DNA of 64,000 bases from Ruminococcaceae bacterium UBA6353 (GCA_002437905.1 DJRT01000023.1:1-64000), one strand, 5' to 3'; shown: positions 5,070 through 14,397, counted from the first letter of the stretch. The notes: generated from the sequence alone by a model not told the origin. Numbers and translations are program-made.

Positions 5070-7442
5070 ATGTACACCGTAATCAAACGGGACGGTAAAA
5101 TCGTCGATTTCAACATCCAGAAAATCAGCCATGCCATCCGGCTGGCCTTTGAGGCCTGTCAGCGGGAATTCAATCAGGACACCATCGACTTCCTGGCGCT
5201 GAAGGTCACCTCGGATTTTGAGCCGAAGATCCGGGACGGCAAGATCTCGGTGGAGGATATCCAGGACAGTGTGGAGACGGTGCTTATCCGCGCCGACTAC
5301 GACGATGTGGCCAAGGCCTACATCCTCTACCGCCGCACCCGCGAAAAACTGCGCAATATCGGCACCGCCATGCTGAACTATAAGGAGATTGTGGACAACT
5401 ACCTGCACATCAACGACTGGCGCGTGAAGGAAAACTCCACCGTGACCTATTCGGTTGGCGGTCTCATTCTGTCAAACTCCGGCGCCATCACGGCCAATTA
5501 CTGGCTCTCCGAAATCTATGACAAGGAGATTGCCGATGCCCACCGCCATGCGGATATGCACATCCACGACCTTTCCATGCTGACCGGCTACTGCGCCGGC
5601 TGGTCGCTCAAGCAGCTGATCCAGGAGGGGCTGGGCGGTATTCCGGGCAAGATCACCTCCTCGCCGGCCTCCCATCTCTCCACCCTGTGCAACCAGATGG
5701 TCAATTTCCTCGGCATCATGCAGAACGAGTGGGCCGGCGCGCAGGCGTTTTCCTCTTTTGATACCTACCTGGCTCCCTTTGTCAAGGTCGACAACCTGAC
5801 CTACAAGGAAGTCAAGCAGTGCATCCAGTCCTTTGTGTACGGCGTGAATACGCCCTCGCGCTGGGGCACACAGGCGCCCTTCTCCAATATCACGCTGGAC
5901 TGGACGGTGCCGGCTGACCTGGCCGAGCTGAATTGCATTGTCGGCGGCAAAGAGGTCGATTTCAAATACAAAGACTGCAAAAAAGAGATGGATATGGTCA
6001 ACAAGGCGTTCATCGAAATCATGATCGAGGGCGACGCCAACGGCCGCGGCTTCCAGTACCCCATCCCCACCTATTCCATCACCCGGGATTTTGACTGGTC
6101 GGATACCGAAAACAACCGCCTGCTGTTTGAAATGACCGCCAAATACGGCACGCCGTATTTCTCCAATTACATCAATTCGGATATGGAGCCGTCGGATGTG
6201 CGCTCGATGTGCTGCCGCCTGCGGCTGGATCTGCGGGAGCTGCGCAAAAAGAGCGGCGGCTACTTCGGCAGCGGCGAGTCCACCGGCTCGGTGGGCGTGG
6301 TAACCATCAATATGCCGCGCATTGCCTATCTTGCCGCAGACGAAAAGGATTTCTATGCCCGCCTGGATCACCTGATGGATGTGGCCGCCCGCTCGCTCAA
6401 GGTCAAGCGCACGGTGATCACCAAGCTGCTGGATAACGGCCTGTATCCCTATACAAAGAAGTATCTCGGCACCTTTGCCAACCACTTCTCCACCATTGGA
6501 CTGGTAGGCATGAATGAGGCATGCCTCAATGCCAAGTGGCTGCGGGAGGATCTGACACAGGCCGAAGCGCAGCAGTTCACCAAGGATGTGCTAAACCATA
6601 TGCGTGAGCGCCTGTCGGACTACCAAGAGGAATACGGCGACCTGTACAATCTGGAGGCCACCCCGGCCGAGTCCACCTCCTACCGTCTGGCCAAGCACGA
6701 TGTGGCGCAGTTCCCGGATATCATCACCGCCGCCAAAAGCCCGGACGATACCCCGTATTACACCAACAGCTCCCACCTGCCGGTCGGCTACACGGACGAT
6801 ATCTTTTCCGCACTGGACATCCAGGATGAGCTGCAGACGCTGTACACCTCCGGCACGGTTTTCCACGCCTTCCTGGGCGAAAAGCTGCCGGACTGGCAGG
6901 CGGCGGCCAACCTGGTACGCAAGATCGCCGAAAACTACAAGCTGCCGTACTACACCATGTCCCCCACCTACTCGGTGTGCAAAAACCACGGGTATCTGGC
7001 CGGCGAGGTGACCGTATGCCCCGATTGCGGTGAGCCGGCCGAGGTCTACAGCCGCATCACCGGCTACTACCGGCCGGTGCAGAACTGGAATGTCGGCAAG
7101 ACACAGGAATACAAGGACCGGCAGGTCTACAACATCGCCACCTCCCGCCTGACCCACAAGGGACCGCGGGCAGAGGCTGCGGCCGCGGCGCCGGCGCACG
7201 CAGAGGCCGGACTGACGGACGGCACCCTGCTGTTCACCACCGCCACCTGCCCCAACTGCAAGATTGCCTGCGGCCTACTGGACAGGCAGGGCATTGCCTA
7301 TGAGAAGCTGCTGGCCGATGAGCACGCGGCGCTGGCCGAGCAGCTCGGTATACGGCAGGCGCCCACGCTGGTCGTAATCAAGGACGGCCAGGCGGAACGG
7401 CACGCCGGCGTCTCTGCCATCAAGCAGTATCTGAGCATCTGA
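5070..7442 (+). CDS. nrdD: Anaerobic ribonucleoside-triphosphate reductase with C-terminal glutaredoxin-like domain
   Basis: A 790-aa class III reductase making dNTPs without oxygen. An ATP-cone occupies about residues 3-92 (MYTVIKRDGKIVDFNIQKI). The central barrel includes HIHDLSMLTGYCAGWS, typical of NrdD. The zinc and radical region has SVCKNHGY and CPDCG (about 650-654), and the radical glycine is predicted at about 665 in RITGYYRPV. After an Ala-rich linker, residues 720-790 form a glutaredoxin/NrdH-like domain with CPNC at 727-730 and the cis-proline in APTLVV. This tail could supply reducing power in cis. ATG 5070 has GGGGAGG upstream; the in-frame ATG at 5028 overlaps the -10 hexamer. 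Confidence 0.92.
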   Translation: MYTVIKRDGKIVDFNIQKISHAIRLAFEACQREFNQDTIDFLALKVTSDFEPKIRDGKISVEDIQDSVETVLIRADYDDVAKAYILYRRTREKLRNIGTAMLNYKEIVDNYLHINDWRVKENSTVTYSVGGLILSNSGAITANYWLSEIYDKEIADAHRHADMHIHDLSMLTGYCAGWSLKQLIQEGLGGIPGKITSSPASHLSTLCNQMVNFLGIMQNEWAGAQAFSSFDTYLAPFVKVDNLTYKEVKQCIQSFVYGVNTPSRWGTQAPFSNITLDWTVPADLAELNCIVGGKEVDFKYKDCKKEMDMVNKAFIEIMIEGDANGRGFQYPIPTYSITRDFDWSDTENNRLLFEMTAKYGTPYFSNYINSDMEPSDVRSMCCRLRLDLRELRKKSGGYFGSGESTGSVGVVTINMPRIAYLAADEKDFYARLDHLMDVAARSLKVKRTVITKLLDNGLYPYTKKYLGTFANHFSTIGLVGMNEACLNAKWLREDLTQAEAQQFTKDVLNHMRERLSDYQEEYGDLYNLEATPAESTSYRLAKHDVAQFPDIITAAKSPDDTPYYTNSSHLPVGYTDDIFSALDIQDELQTLYTSGTVFHAFLGEKLPDWQAAANLVRKIAENYKLPYYTMSPTYSVCKNHGYLAGEVTVCPDCGEPAEVYSRITGYYRPVQNWNVGKTQEYKDRQVYNIATSRLTHKGPRAEAAAAAPAHAEAGLTDGTLLFTTATCPNCKIACGLLDRQGIAYEKLLADEHAALAEQLGIRQAPTLVVIKDGQAERHAGVSAIKQYLSI

Positions 7443-7454
7443 TCCAAAAAAGGC

Positions 7455-7484
7455 GGGGGCGTCGCGCGAGGATGCGACGCCCCC
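7455..7484 (+). terminator. Hairpin after nrdD
   Basis: GGGGGCGTCGC (7455-7465) pairs with GCGACGCCCCC (7474-7484). The downstream T-tract is poor, so it may only partly terminate before trxB, 32 bp further on. Confidence 0.55.
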
Positions 7485-7516
7485 TATCTTATGAAAAAAG
7501 GATGGATAACAGCCCT

Positions 7517-8425
7517 ATGGTATATGATGTGATCGTGGTTGGCGGCGGCCCCGCCGGCCTGACCGCGGCGCTGTATCTGCGCCGGGCAAACAAAAGCGTG
7601 CTGGTGATCGAAAAAGCCACCTTCGGCGGGCAGATCACCTATTCCCCCAAGGTGGAGAACATCCCCGGCTTTGCCTCCCTCACCGGCAACGAATTTGCGG
7701 AAAAGCTGGTGGAACAGGTGATCGCGCAGGGGGCGGACTTTGAAATGTGCGAGGTGACCGGCCTAACGGACGGCGAGGAAAAGACCGTGCACACCGATAG
7801 TGGCGATTTCACGGCGCGGACGGTGATCTGGGCCGCCGGCGCACGCCACCGGATGCTGGGACTGCCGGGCGAAGAAGCACTGGTCGGCAACGGCATCTCC
7901 TTTTGCGCCGTGTGCGATGGCGCCTTTTACACCGGCAAGACCGTCGGTGTGGTCGGCGGCGGCAATTCCGCCCTGCAGGAGGCGCTGCTGCTGGCCGATT
8001 TGGCACAGCAGGTGCACATTATCCAAAATCTCGATCACCTGACCGGTGAGCCGGCGCTGCAGGCGCAGCTGGCCGCACGGGCCAATGTGACCGTCCACAC
8101 CGGCGCCACGGTCTCCGCGCTGCAGGCGGAGGGCGGGCTGCTAACCGGCGTGACCATACGCCACACAGAGGGCACCACAGCCGGACTGCCCCTGGATGGC
8201 CTGTTCATCGCCATCGGCCTTGTGCCGCAGAATGAGCCGTTTGCCACCTGCGCCACGCTGGATCCCGCCGGCTATATCGCCGCCGGTGAGGACTGCCGCA
8301 CCGGCCACAGCGGCTTCTTCGTCGCCGGGGACTGCCGCCAAAAACGCATCCGGCAGGTGACCACCGCCGCCGCAGACGGCGCCGTGGCCGCCCTGGCCGC
8401 CCGCGATTATCTTGACGGCCGCTGA
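7517..8425 (+). CDS. trxB: Thioredoxin reductase-like FAD/NAD(P)H oxidoreductase
   Basis: A 302-aa low-molecular-weight thioredoxin reductase. The FAD-binding motif is VVGGGPAGL (8-15). The redox dithiol CAVCDG is at 130-133. The NAD(P)H-binding motif GVVGGGNSALQEA is near 144-156, and the C-terminal FAD contact GFFVAGDCR is present. It passes electrons from NAD(P)H to a thioredoxin or glutaredoxin and may recycle the fused glutaredoxin-like tail of the neighbouring NrdD. ATG 7517 gives the usual MVYDVIVVGGG start and has AAAGGATGG upstream. ATG 7502 would add five residues but overlaps that ribosome binding site. Confidence 0.85.
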   Translation: MVYDVIVVGGGPAGLTAALYLRRANKSVLVIEKATFGGQITYSPKVENIPGFASLTGNEFAEKLVEQVIAQGADFEMCEVTGLTDGEEKTVHTDSGDFTARTVIWAAGARHRMLGLPGEEALVGNGISFCAVCDGAFYTGKTVGVVGGGNSALQEALLLADLAQQVHIIQNLDHLTGEPALQAQLAARANVTVHTGATVSALQAEGGLLTGVTIRHTEGTTAGLPLDGLFIAIGLVPQNEPFATCATLDPAGYIAAGEDCRTGHSGFFVAGDCRQKRIRQVTTAAADGAVAALAARDYLDGR

Positions 8426-8444
8426 GGTGCCGCAGAAAAGGCGA

Positions 8445-8483
8445 CCGCCCGCCGCAGTGTATCACTGCGGCGGGCGGTTTTTT
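8445..8483. terminator. Terminator between convergent trxB and aldo/keto reductase genes
   Basis: A perfect 15-bp stem (8445-8459 with 8463-8477) and a TCA loop are followed by six T on the plus strand. It is strong for trxB and may also stop the opposing transcript. Confidence 0.85.
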
Positions 8484-8521
8484 CTGGTTTATCCGGTCTC
8501 ACAGCGTCAGCCGGCACCGTT

Positions 8522-9514
8522 TCAGGCAATCCCGCAGACGCGGTCGATCGCCTCCAGCTCCTCCGGCGCGAAACGGGTGTTCTCAATGGCATGGATGTTA
8601 TCCAGGATCTGCGCCGGCTTGGAGGCGCCGATCAGCACAGAGGTCACCACCCCATCCCGCAGGATCCAGGCCAGCGCCATCTCTGCCAGCGTCTGCCCCC
8701 GCTGCGTCGCTAGCTGCGCCAGCGCCTGAATCTGCGCAAGGCGCTCCGGCGTAATAGCCGTTTCCTTGAGAAAGCGGCCATCCGTGCGGATACGGCTATC
8801 CTCCGGTATGCCGTGCAGGTAGCGGTCGGTCAGCATCCCCTGCGCCAGCGGGCTGAAAGCGATGATCCCCTTATGCAGTCTGGCAGCGGTATCCTTCAGG
8901 CCGTTCTGCTCCACGGTGCGGTCAAAGATCGAATAGCGGTTCTGGTTGATGATAAAGGGGCAGTGCAGCTCCTCCAGCAGCCGGCTGGCCTTTTCCAGCG
9001 TTTCACCGTCATAGTTGGACAGACCCACATACAGCGCCTTACCACTGCGCACCGCCTGTGCCAGCGCCCCCATGGTCTCCTCCAGCGGCGTTTCCGGATC
9101 CGGGCGATGATGGTAGAAGATATCCACATATTCCAGACCCAGTCGCTTGAGGCTGGCGTCAAGGCTGGCCAGCAGGTATTTGCGGCTGCCCCAATCGCCG
9201 TACGGCCCCGGCCACATGGTGTATCCGGCCTTGGTGCTGATGATCAGCTCATCCCGGTAGGCCGACAGCTCCTCGCGCAGGATGCGGCCGAAATTTTCCT
9301 CCGCACTGCCCGGCTGCGGACCGTAATTGTTCGCAAGATCGAAATGAGTGATCCCATTGTTAAAAGCCGTAAAGCACAGCGTCTTCATATTCTCATACGG
9401 GGAAGTATCGCCAAAATTGTGCCACAGGCCGAACGACAGCGCCGACAGCTTGAGTCCGCTGCTTCCGCAGCGATGGTAGGCCATGGTCTCATACCGCTTT
9501 TCTTCTGCTAACAT
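8522..9514 (-). CDS. gpr: Aldo/keto reductase, YghZ/Gpr-like
   Basis: A 330-aa NADPH-dependent aldo/keto reductase. It closely follows the YghZ/L-glyceraldehyde-3-phosphate reductase pattern: LSFGLWHNFG, HFDLANNYGPQPGSAEENFG, ELIISTKAGYTMWPGPYG and SVLIGASKPAQ. The catalytic tetrad is visible as Asp and Tyr in FDLANNYG, Lys in STKAGY and His in YHHRPD. In this family it reduces glyceraldehyde phosphate and other small aldehydes such as methylglyoxal. It lies 15 bp after the sugar-binding lipoprotein gene and is probably the last gene of the sensor operon, so it may reduce an aldehyde from sugar breakdown. GAAAGGAG precedes the ATG. Confidence 0.82.
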   Translation of the reverse strand: MLAEEKRYETMAYHRCGSSGLKLSALSFGLWHNFGDTSPYENMKTLCFTAFNNGITHFDLANNYGPQPGSAEENFGRILREELSAYRDELIISTKAGYTMWPGPYGDWGSRKYLLASLDASLKRLGLEYVDIFYHHRPDPETPLEETMGALAQAVRSGKALYVGLSNYDGETLEKASRLLEELHCPFIINQNRYSIFDRTVEQNGLKDTAARLHKGIIAFSPLAQGMLTDRYLHGIPEDSRIRTDGRFLKETAITPERLAQIQALAQLATQRGQTLAEMALAWILRDGVVTSVLIGASKPAQILDNIHAIENTRFAPEELEAIDRVCGIA

Positions 9515-9529
9515 GGTTTTTTACTCCTT

Positions 9530-10492
9530 TCAGTCAAACCGGAATAGGATCTTCTGCACATTTTCGTCAAACAGGTTCTGCCGGTTCACGGTGGTCACCG
9601 CCGTATACAGCTCCGGGGTATCCACCGTGCGGCCGGAAAGCAGCGCCTCGGCATTCTGTATGCTGAGATAGCCGATCGCAAAGGGATTTTGCACAATCAG
9701 GGCATCCATTTCGCCGGTTTCCAGCATACTGACTGACAGCACATTGCTGTCAAAGCCAACGCCGCGCACCCGGTCCGCCACACCGGCCTGTCGGATGGCG
9801 TTGCCCACACCGAGGGTCATCCATTCATTGAAACCCACCAGCACATTGATCTGCGGGTACTCCTGCAGCAGCGAGAGCGCCGCCTGCGTGGCGCTGACGG
9901 TGTTGCTCTCGGCTGTTATTTCCGCCACCACGCGGGCATTGGGAATATCGTCGATATACTCGCGGAAGCCCTCCACCCGCTGGCGGCCATTATCGGTCTC
10001 GGCTGTGTAATTGACAAGACCGATATTGACCAGCCGCTCGGTAGAGGAGTCGTCCAGAGCCGCCAGCGCCGCCGCGCGGCCGGCCTCCCGGTTGTCCGTG
10101 CCGATGAACAGACTGACCGCCGACGAGCCGATATTGCTATCCACCGTGAGCACCTTCACCCCCCGGCGCACCGCTTCCTCCACCACCGCATTGGAACGGG
10201 TGTAATCAATGGCCGACAGCACAATGGCGTCCACGCCATCCTCCACCGCCTGCTCGATCATGCGGTTCTGCGTAGCGTAGTCCTCTTCATTTTCCGGCCC
10301 GTCAAAGGTGACGGTCACATTGTATTCCGTGGCAGCCGCATAGACCCCATTGCGCATATTATGAAAGAAATCCGAAGTGACCGATTTGGCAATCACCGCC
10401 ACCGTCCTTTGCTCCGTGGCTGTGCCGCAGCCACCCATGGACAGCGCCACGCAAACACCGAGCAGCCCTGCCGCCAGCCGCTTAAACCGCAT
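9530..10492 (-). CDS. Sugar-binding lipoprotein of a three-component sensing system
   Basis: A 320-aa periplasmic-binding-protein-like lipoprotein (Peripla_BP_4/LacI-type fold). The signal peptide ends in SMGGC with lipidated Cys22. The mature part shows the family's VAVIAKSVTSDFFHNMRNGV opening, AIVLSAIDYTRS, VLTVDSNIG and GVGFDSN strands. Its gene overlaps the histidine kinase gene by 11 bp and is far from any permease of its own. It therefore probably senses sugar outside the membrane and passes the signal to the kinase, as in XylFII-LytS-type or YesM-linked systems. Given the downstream mgl genes, galactose or a related sugar is the likely ligand; this is inference. Confidence 0.8.
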   Translation of the reverse strand: MRFKRLAAGLLGVCVALSMGGCGTATEQRTVAVIAKSVTSDFFHNMRNGVYAAATEYNVTVTFDGPENEEDYATQNRMIEQAVEDGVDAIVLSAIDYTRSNAVVEEAVRRGVKVLTVDSNIGSSAVSLFIGTDNREAGRAAALAALDDSSTERLVNIGLVNYTAETDNGRQRVEGFREYIDDIPNARVVAEITAESNTVSATQAALSLLQEYPQINVLVGFNEWMTLGVGNAIRQAGVADRVRGVGFDSNVLSVSMLETGEMDALIVQNPFAIGYLSIQNAEALLSGRTVDTPELYTAVTTVNRQNLFDENVQKILFRFD

Positions 10493-12221
10493 TTTCCTCC
10501 GCCTCCTTCTGCACCTTGGGGATGCGTACCGTTACCACGGTGCCGACATCCAGCTCACTCTGGATCGAGAGCCCGTACCGGCTGCCAAAATAGATCTTCA
10601 GCCGGTCATTGACATTCTTCACGCCAATGCCGCTGGAATCGCTGCGTTCCTTTTGCAGTATCCGCCGGCACTGCTCCTGCGTCATGCCAACGCCGTTATC
10701 CGCAACGGTGATCAGGATATCGCCCGGCGCATCCGGCGCAGTCCGGACAGCCACACGGATCTCGCCGGCATCCACCATCCGATCCAGCCCGTGGTAAATG
10801 GCATTTTCGATCAGGGGCTGTATGGTGATCTTATTGCACAGATACTCCTCCAGGCCATCTTCCACATCAAAGGTGTAGGAAAACTGGTTGCGGTAACGGT
10901 AGCTCTGGATAACCAGGTAATTCTTTGCGTGCTGCAGCTCATCGCGGATGGGGATCAGCTCTTTCCCGCGGCTGATGCTGATGCGGAACAGCCGCGCCAG
11001 CGCTCCGACCATCCGGGTGGCATCCTCCGTGCGTCCCTGCTCACACATCCACTGGATGGAATCCAGCGTGTTATAGAGAAAATGGGGGTTGATCTGCGCC
11101 TGCAGCGCCTTCAGCTCGGTCTTGCGCAGGGCCGTTTCCTCCCGGCGCACCTGCTCCATCAGCTGCTGGATCCGCCGCGCCATATGGGCAAAGCTGTCCG
11201 ACAGCACCTGCAGCTCGGTCACCGCCGCGGCATCCGCCTGATACACAAAGCTGTCCGCCGCGCTCTCAAAGCCCTTCATAGCGCGGGTCAGCGCACGCAC
11301 CGGGGCGGTGACGATGCGGGAATACACCCCCAGCACCAGCAGCGCGACCACCGCACAGCAGGCAAAGGAAAGCAGCACGCTGACCACAATCTGCGTGCGC
11401 CGCTCCACGGCCAGCTCATCCGTATAGGTCACACCGACGATCCGCCAATCGCCGTCCGCTGTGGTGCGGATGCTGCGGATGACCCCCTGCGCGGTATGCA
11501 GGCCATCCGGCAGCGCGGCCAGCACCGTCCCCTCCTCCCGCTTCAGCCCGGAGAACAGCACCTGCTGCTGCGGGTGGTAGATGATGCCGCCCTGGGAATC
11601 AATAATATAGCAATAGCCGCGCCGGCCGACGCCAACCTGGTCAATGTACCCGGCCAGCTCGGAGAAGCGGAAGTCAATGGCAATGTAGGCGGCGCCGAAG
11701 GTCTGGCTGTCTGTGGATGCCGCCACCGTGACCACCCACGGATAGACCCCTTCAAACAGGGTCTGCACATGCGGCCGGGAGACCGCAAACTCCGGCGCCG
11801 AGGCAAACAGCGTCCGGTCAAAGGAGAGATCCCGGTAGGGCTGCTCCTTGCGGGTATAGCCGCTGCCGGAGGTCGAGAGGATATTCCCGCTCCGGTCGTA
11901 CACCGTCACGGCAAACATATCCTCCTGCACCGCGGTCAGGGCGTCGATCTGGTGGCGGAAATCCTCTGCACTGCTGCTCTTTTCCGCCATATGCCGCACG
12001 GCGGTCAGGCGGGCTTTCATCGCCGCCAGCTGGTTATCCACAGCCACCTCGGCCAGCTTGGCGGCCTGCTCGGCACTGACCTGTGCATCGCGGGTCAGCG
12101 CCCGGCTGTACACCGAAGCGAAGATGGCGATGCACACCGAGGCAGCAACCGCCGCGGCCGCCGTAATGGCGATCACCGTGAGCACGGAAAGAGGGATGCT
12201 CAGACGCCGGTGCTTTTTCAT
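10482..12221 (-). CDS. Sensor histidine kinase, YesM family
   Basis: A 579-aa membrane kinase. It has a TM segment at about 10-40, an extracellular Cache-type sensor domain (about 45-275), a second TM (about 278-300) and a HAMP linker (300-352). A His_kinase domain follows, with QINPHFLYNTLDS placing the phosphorylated histidine at 380, and then an ATPase domain with IQPLIENAIYHG and VADNGVGM. It should phosphorylate the response regulator whose gene overlaps it by 4 bp (12218-12221) upstream. The binding-lipoprotein gene overlapping its 3' end suggests that ligand detection is at least partly indirect. Confidence 0.87.
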   Translation of the reverse strand: MKKHRRLSIPLSVLTVIAITAAAAVAASVCIAIFASVYSRALTRDAQVSAEQAAKLAEVAVDNQLAAMKARLTAVRHMAEKSSSAEDFRHQIDALTAVQEDMFAVTVYDRSGNILSTSGSGYTRKEQPYRDLSFDRTLFASAPEFAVSRPHVQTLFEGVYPWVVTVAASTDSQTFGAAYIAIDFRFSELAGYIDQVGVGRRGYCYIIDSQGGIIYHPQQQVLFSGLKREEGTVLAALPDGLHTAQGVIRSIRTTADGDWRIVGVTYTDELAVERRTQIVVSVLLSFACCAVVALLVLGVYSRIVTAPVRALTRAMKGFESAADSFVYQADAAAVTELQVLSDSFAHMARRIQQLMEQVRREETALRKTELKALQAQINPHFLYNTLDSIQWMCEQGRTEDATRMVGALARLFRISISRGKELIPIRDELQHAKNYLVIQSYRYRNQFSYTFDVEDGLEEYLCNKITIQPLIENAIYHGLDRMVDAGEIRVAVRTAPDAPGDILITVADNGVGMTQEQCRRILQKERSDSSGIGVKNVNDRLKIYFGSRYGLSIQSELDVGTVVTVRIPKVQKEAEENAV

Positions 12222-13822
12222 GTCTCATCCTCCCTGTCCCGGCTGCGGATACGGTTGGGCGATTCGCCGTAGAATTTCTTGAAGCAATAGCTGAAATAGT
12301 GCTGGTCGCTATACCCGCATTTTTCCGCCACCTCCAGCACCTTCATGCCGGAGCACAGCAGCATATCATAGGCGGCCTGCATCCGCCGCTCGGTCAGCAG
12401 CGTGATAAAATTCTTCTTTGTGGTCTTTTTGATCAGCGTGCTCAGGTAGTTCGGGCTGACCGCCAGCAGATTGCTGACCCCGGTCAGGGACAGCTCCTCA
12501 TCCCCATAGCGTTCATCAATGATCTGCACCACCCGGTCACACAGCACCTCGGATTCCCGCTTCTGGGACTGGGCAATGATCGCCTTGGCGCTGTCGCAGA
12601 AATCCACCAGCTCTTTTTTCATCACCGTTTCGCTGCTGTATGAGGTCACACGGGAAAACAGCGGATTATCCGCCAGCAGCTTCATCAGCTCTGCCTTATC
12701 AGACACCGCGCTCATCACCCGGTAGACCGTGGCGATGATCTGCGCCACCAGCAGATTGGCGTTTTCCGGCGTATTGGTCTCATACAGCCCATTAACAAAC
12801 GCTGTAAGGGACTCCCGGCTGCCCACCTTCAGCAGCTGCTCCAGCTTGACCGCCGTCTTTTCCACCCGGTCAATCTCATATTCCGCATCATGCTCCTGGT
12901 CATTGATGAAGCGCACCTCACCGGCACCATCGGCGGTATAGCGCCGGGCGGTGACCGCCTGAAAATACGCATCGGAGCACTGCGACAGGCAGGAAAACTC
13001 GCGGCTGATGCCGACCGTACAGCGCAGCCCAAGCAGCCGGCGCGCCGATTGCACCAGTTCGCGCAGAGGCAGCTCCAACGCATTGGAAAGCTCTCCCTCA
13101 CCGGGGATCACCGCCAGCGTTACCGCCCGCCCGTACATCACGAAGGTCTCGGTGTGCATATATTTTTCGGTCACCGCCCGGATAAACTCTGCCTGTGCAG
13201 CATCGGCACCGGCGGGGCTGTCCTGCGCCTTGAATTTACTCACCATCACGCAGAAGCGGTGCCGTTCCCCCTCCTGCGGCGGCGGCACGATCTGCAGCTC
13301 GCATGCCCGGCTGAGCAGGTCCGCGTCATTCAGGCGCACCTCGTTGCTCCCCAGCATCAGCGGCATCAGGAATTCCCCCACCTGTGCCCGGTGGAGCTGC
13401 CGCTGCAGGGTGGCATCCGGTGCGGCCATCACGCTGCCGACCTTCTCATCCATCCGGCGGCGGATATCAAACAGCGCCTCCGACAGCTCCGCCGAAGAAA
13501 TAGGCTTGAGCAGGTAGCTGATGATATTGTACCGGATCGCTGTACGGGCATATTCAAAGCTGTCATACCCGCTGAGAATGACGATCTGCGTTGCCGGGCG
13601 CAGCTGCCGCACCTTGGCCGCCAGCTCCAGACCGGAGATCATCGGCATACGGATATCTGTCAGGATCAGATCCGGCTCCAGTGTCTCCACCAGATCCAGT
13701 GCCTCCACGCCATTTTCGGCCTCTCCGACCACCGTAAAGCCGGCGGCACCCCAATCGACCCTTTCCACCAGCGCATGACGCTGATCCTGTTCATCGTCCA
13801 CCACAAGAACGGTATAATTCAC
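12218..13822 (-). CDS. Response regulator, YesN/AraC type
   Basis: A 534-aa response regulator. The receiver domain (1-120) has the acidic pair at 9-10, phospho-acceptor Asp56 in DLILTDIRMP and Lys in YLLKP. A long middle region follows, then a C-terminal AraC double helix-turn-helix (about 430-530): YGDEELSLTGVSNLLAVSPNYLS and VAEKCGYSDQHYFSYCFKKFYGESP. The start is a GTG at 13822 because GGGGGG lies seven bases upstream and the protein then opens at the receiver strand (VNYTVLVVDDE); the longer frame overlaps the promoter. It is the first gene of the sensor operon and the likely activator of the mgl genes. Confidence 0.87.
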   Translation of the reverse strand: MNYTVLVVDDEQDQRHALVERVDWGAAGFTVVGEAENGVEALDLVETLEPDLILTDIRMPMISGLELAAKVRQLRPATQIVILSGYDSFEYARTAIRYNIISYLLKPISSAELSEALFDIRRRMDEKVGSVMAAPDATLQRQLHRAQVGEFLMPLMLGSNEVRLNDADLLSRACELQIVPPPQEGERHRFCVMVSKFKAQDSPAGADAAQAEFIRAVTEKYMHTETFVMYGRAVTLAVIPGEGELSNALELPLRELVQSARRLLGLRCTVGISREFSCLSQCSDAYFQAVTARRYTADGAGEVRFINDQEHDAEYEIDRVEKTAVKLEQLLKVGSRESLTAFVNGLYETNTPENANLLVAQIIATVYRVMSAVSDKAELMKLLADNPLFSRVTSYSSETVMKKELVDFCDSAKAIIAQSQKRESEVLCDRVVQIIDERYGDEELSLTGVSNLLAVSPNYLSTLIKKTTKKNFITLLTERRMQAAYDMLLCSGMKVLEVAEKCGYSDQHYFSYCFKKFYGESPNRIRSRDREDET

Positions 13823-13866
13823 GCTGTAATCCCCCCGGCGCCATAATACTTTAGTATACCACATTC

Positions 13867-13895
13867 ATTATACCGATATTTTGCCCGAAAAGCAA
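13867..13895 (-). promoter_or_regulatory. Promoter of the sensor operon
   Basis: Read on the minus strand: -35 TTGCTT (13890-13895), 17-bp spacer, -10 TATAAT (13867-13872). It lies between the upstream terminator hairpin and the GTG start of the response regulator. Confidence 0.6.
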
Positions 13896-13899
13896 GCCG

Positions 13900-13930
13900 G
13901 GGGCGCCGCAAAAAAGCTTTGCAGCGCCCC
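13900..13930 (-). terminator. Terminator hairpin after the mgl operon
   Basis: GGGGCGCCGC (13900-13909) pairs with GCAGCGCCCC (13921-13930) with one mismatch and an A/T extension. Read on the minus strand it lies after the InlB-repeat gene. No strong U-tract follows, so termination may be partial. Confidence 0.5.
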
Positions 13931-13993
13931 ACAGGCATGCACGCGAAAAAAGCAGGTGTAAGCAAGTTGAAGGGGTGGCCAACGGCACAGCCT

Positions 13994-14371
13994 TTACTGT
14001 GCCTGCCAGCCGGCGTACAGGGTCATACTGCCTTCCACCCGGTCGTTCTGCACATCCCAGGCATTGGTGCAGGCACGGTCGGTGTACCAGCCGGTGAAGG
14101 TGTAGCCCTCCTTGACCGGCTGTTCCTCCAGCGGCACGGTTTCGGAATATAGCACCCGCACGCTATCCACACGGGAGCCGCCGTCGGTATCAAAGCGCAC
14201 GGTAAAGCCATTGTGCCGAACCACGAACACGGTTGCCACCACCAGCAGCGCCACCAGTGACGCCACCATCCAGTTTGCCGCCTTCACCGACATGTGCACC
14301 CTGGCGTACAGGCCGCCGCTGCGCGCGCCCTTATCCGGCGCGGCGGGCGTCTTTTCCACAGGCTTTTGCAT
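13994..14371 (-). CDS. Small membrane protein with one InlB B-type repeat
   Basis: A 125-aa protein. A single TM segment (about 34-52, MVASLVALLVVATVFVV) is followed by one Listeria/Bacteroides InlB B-repeat: TVRFDTDGGSRVDSVRVLY, then GYTFTGWYTDRACTNAWD and LYAGW. The N-terminal 30 residues are charged and cytoplasmic by the positive-inside rule, leaving the repeat outside. It follows mglC by 26 bp with AAAGGAG upstream, so it is probably in the transport operon. The same repeat occurs in the 1432-aa surface protein nearby. It may present or tether a surface partner; the function is unknown. Confidence 0.65.
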   Translation of the reverse strand: MQKPVEKTPAAPDKGARSGGLYARVHMSVKAANWMVASLVALLVVATVFVVRHNGFTVRFDTDGGSRVDSVRVLYSETVPLEEQPVKEGYTFTGWYTDRACTNAWDVQNDRVEGSMTLYAGWQAQ

Positions 14372-14397
14372 AAACGGCTTCTCCTTTCCGGATACCT

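Noticed and set aside
10377..12272. 631-codon plus-strand frame
   Set aside because: Antisense to the histidine kinase, with a low-complexity His/Arg/Gln-rich translation typical of GC-rich shadow frames.
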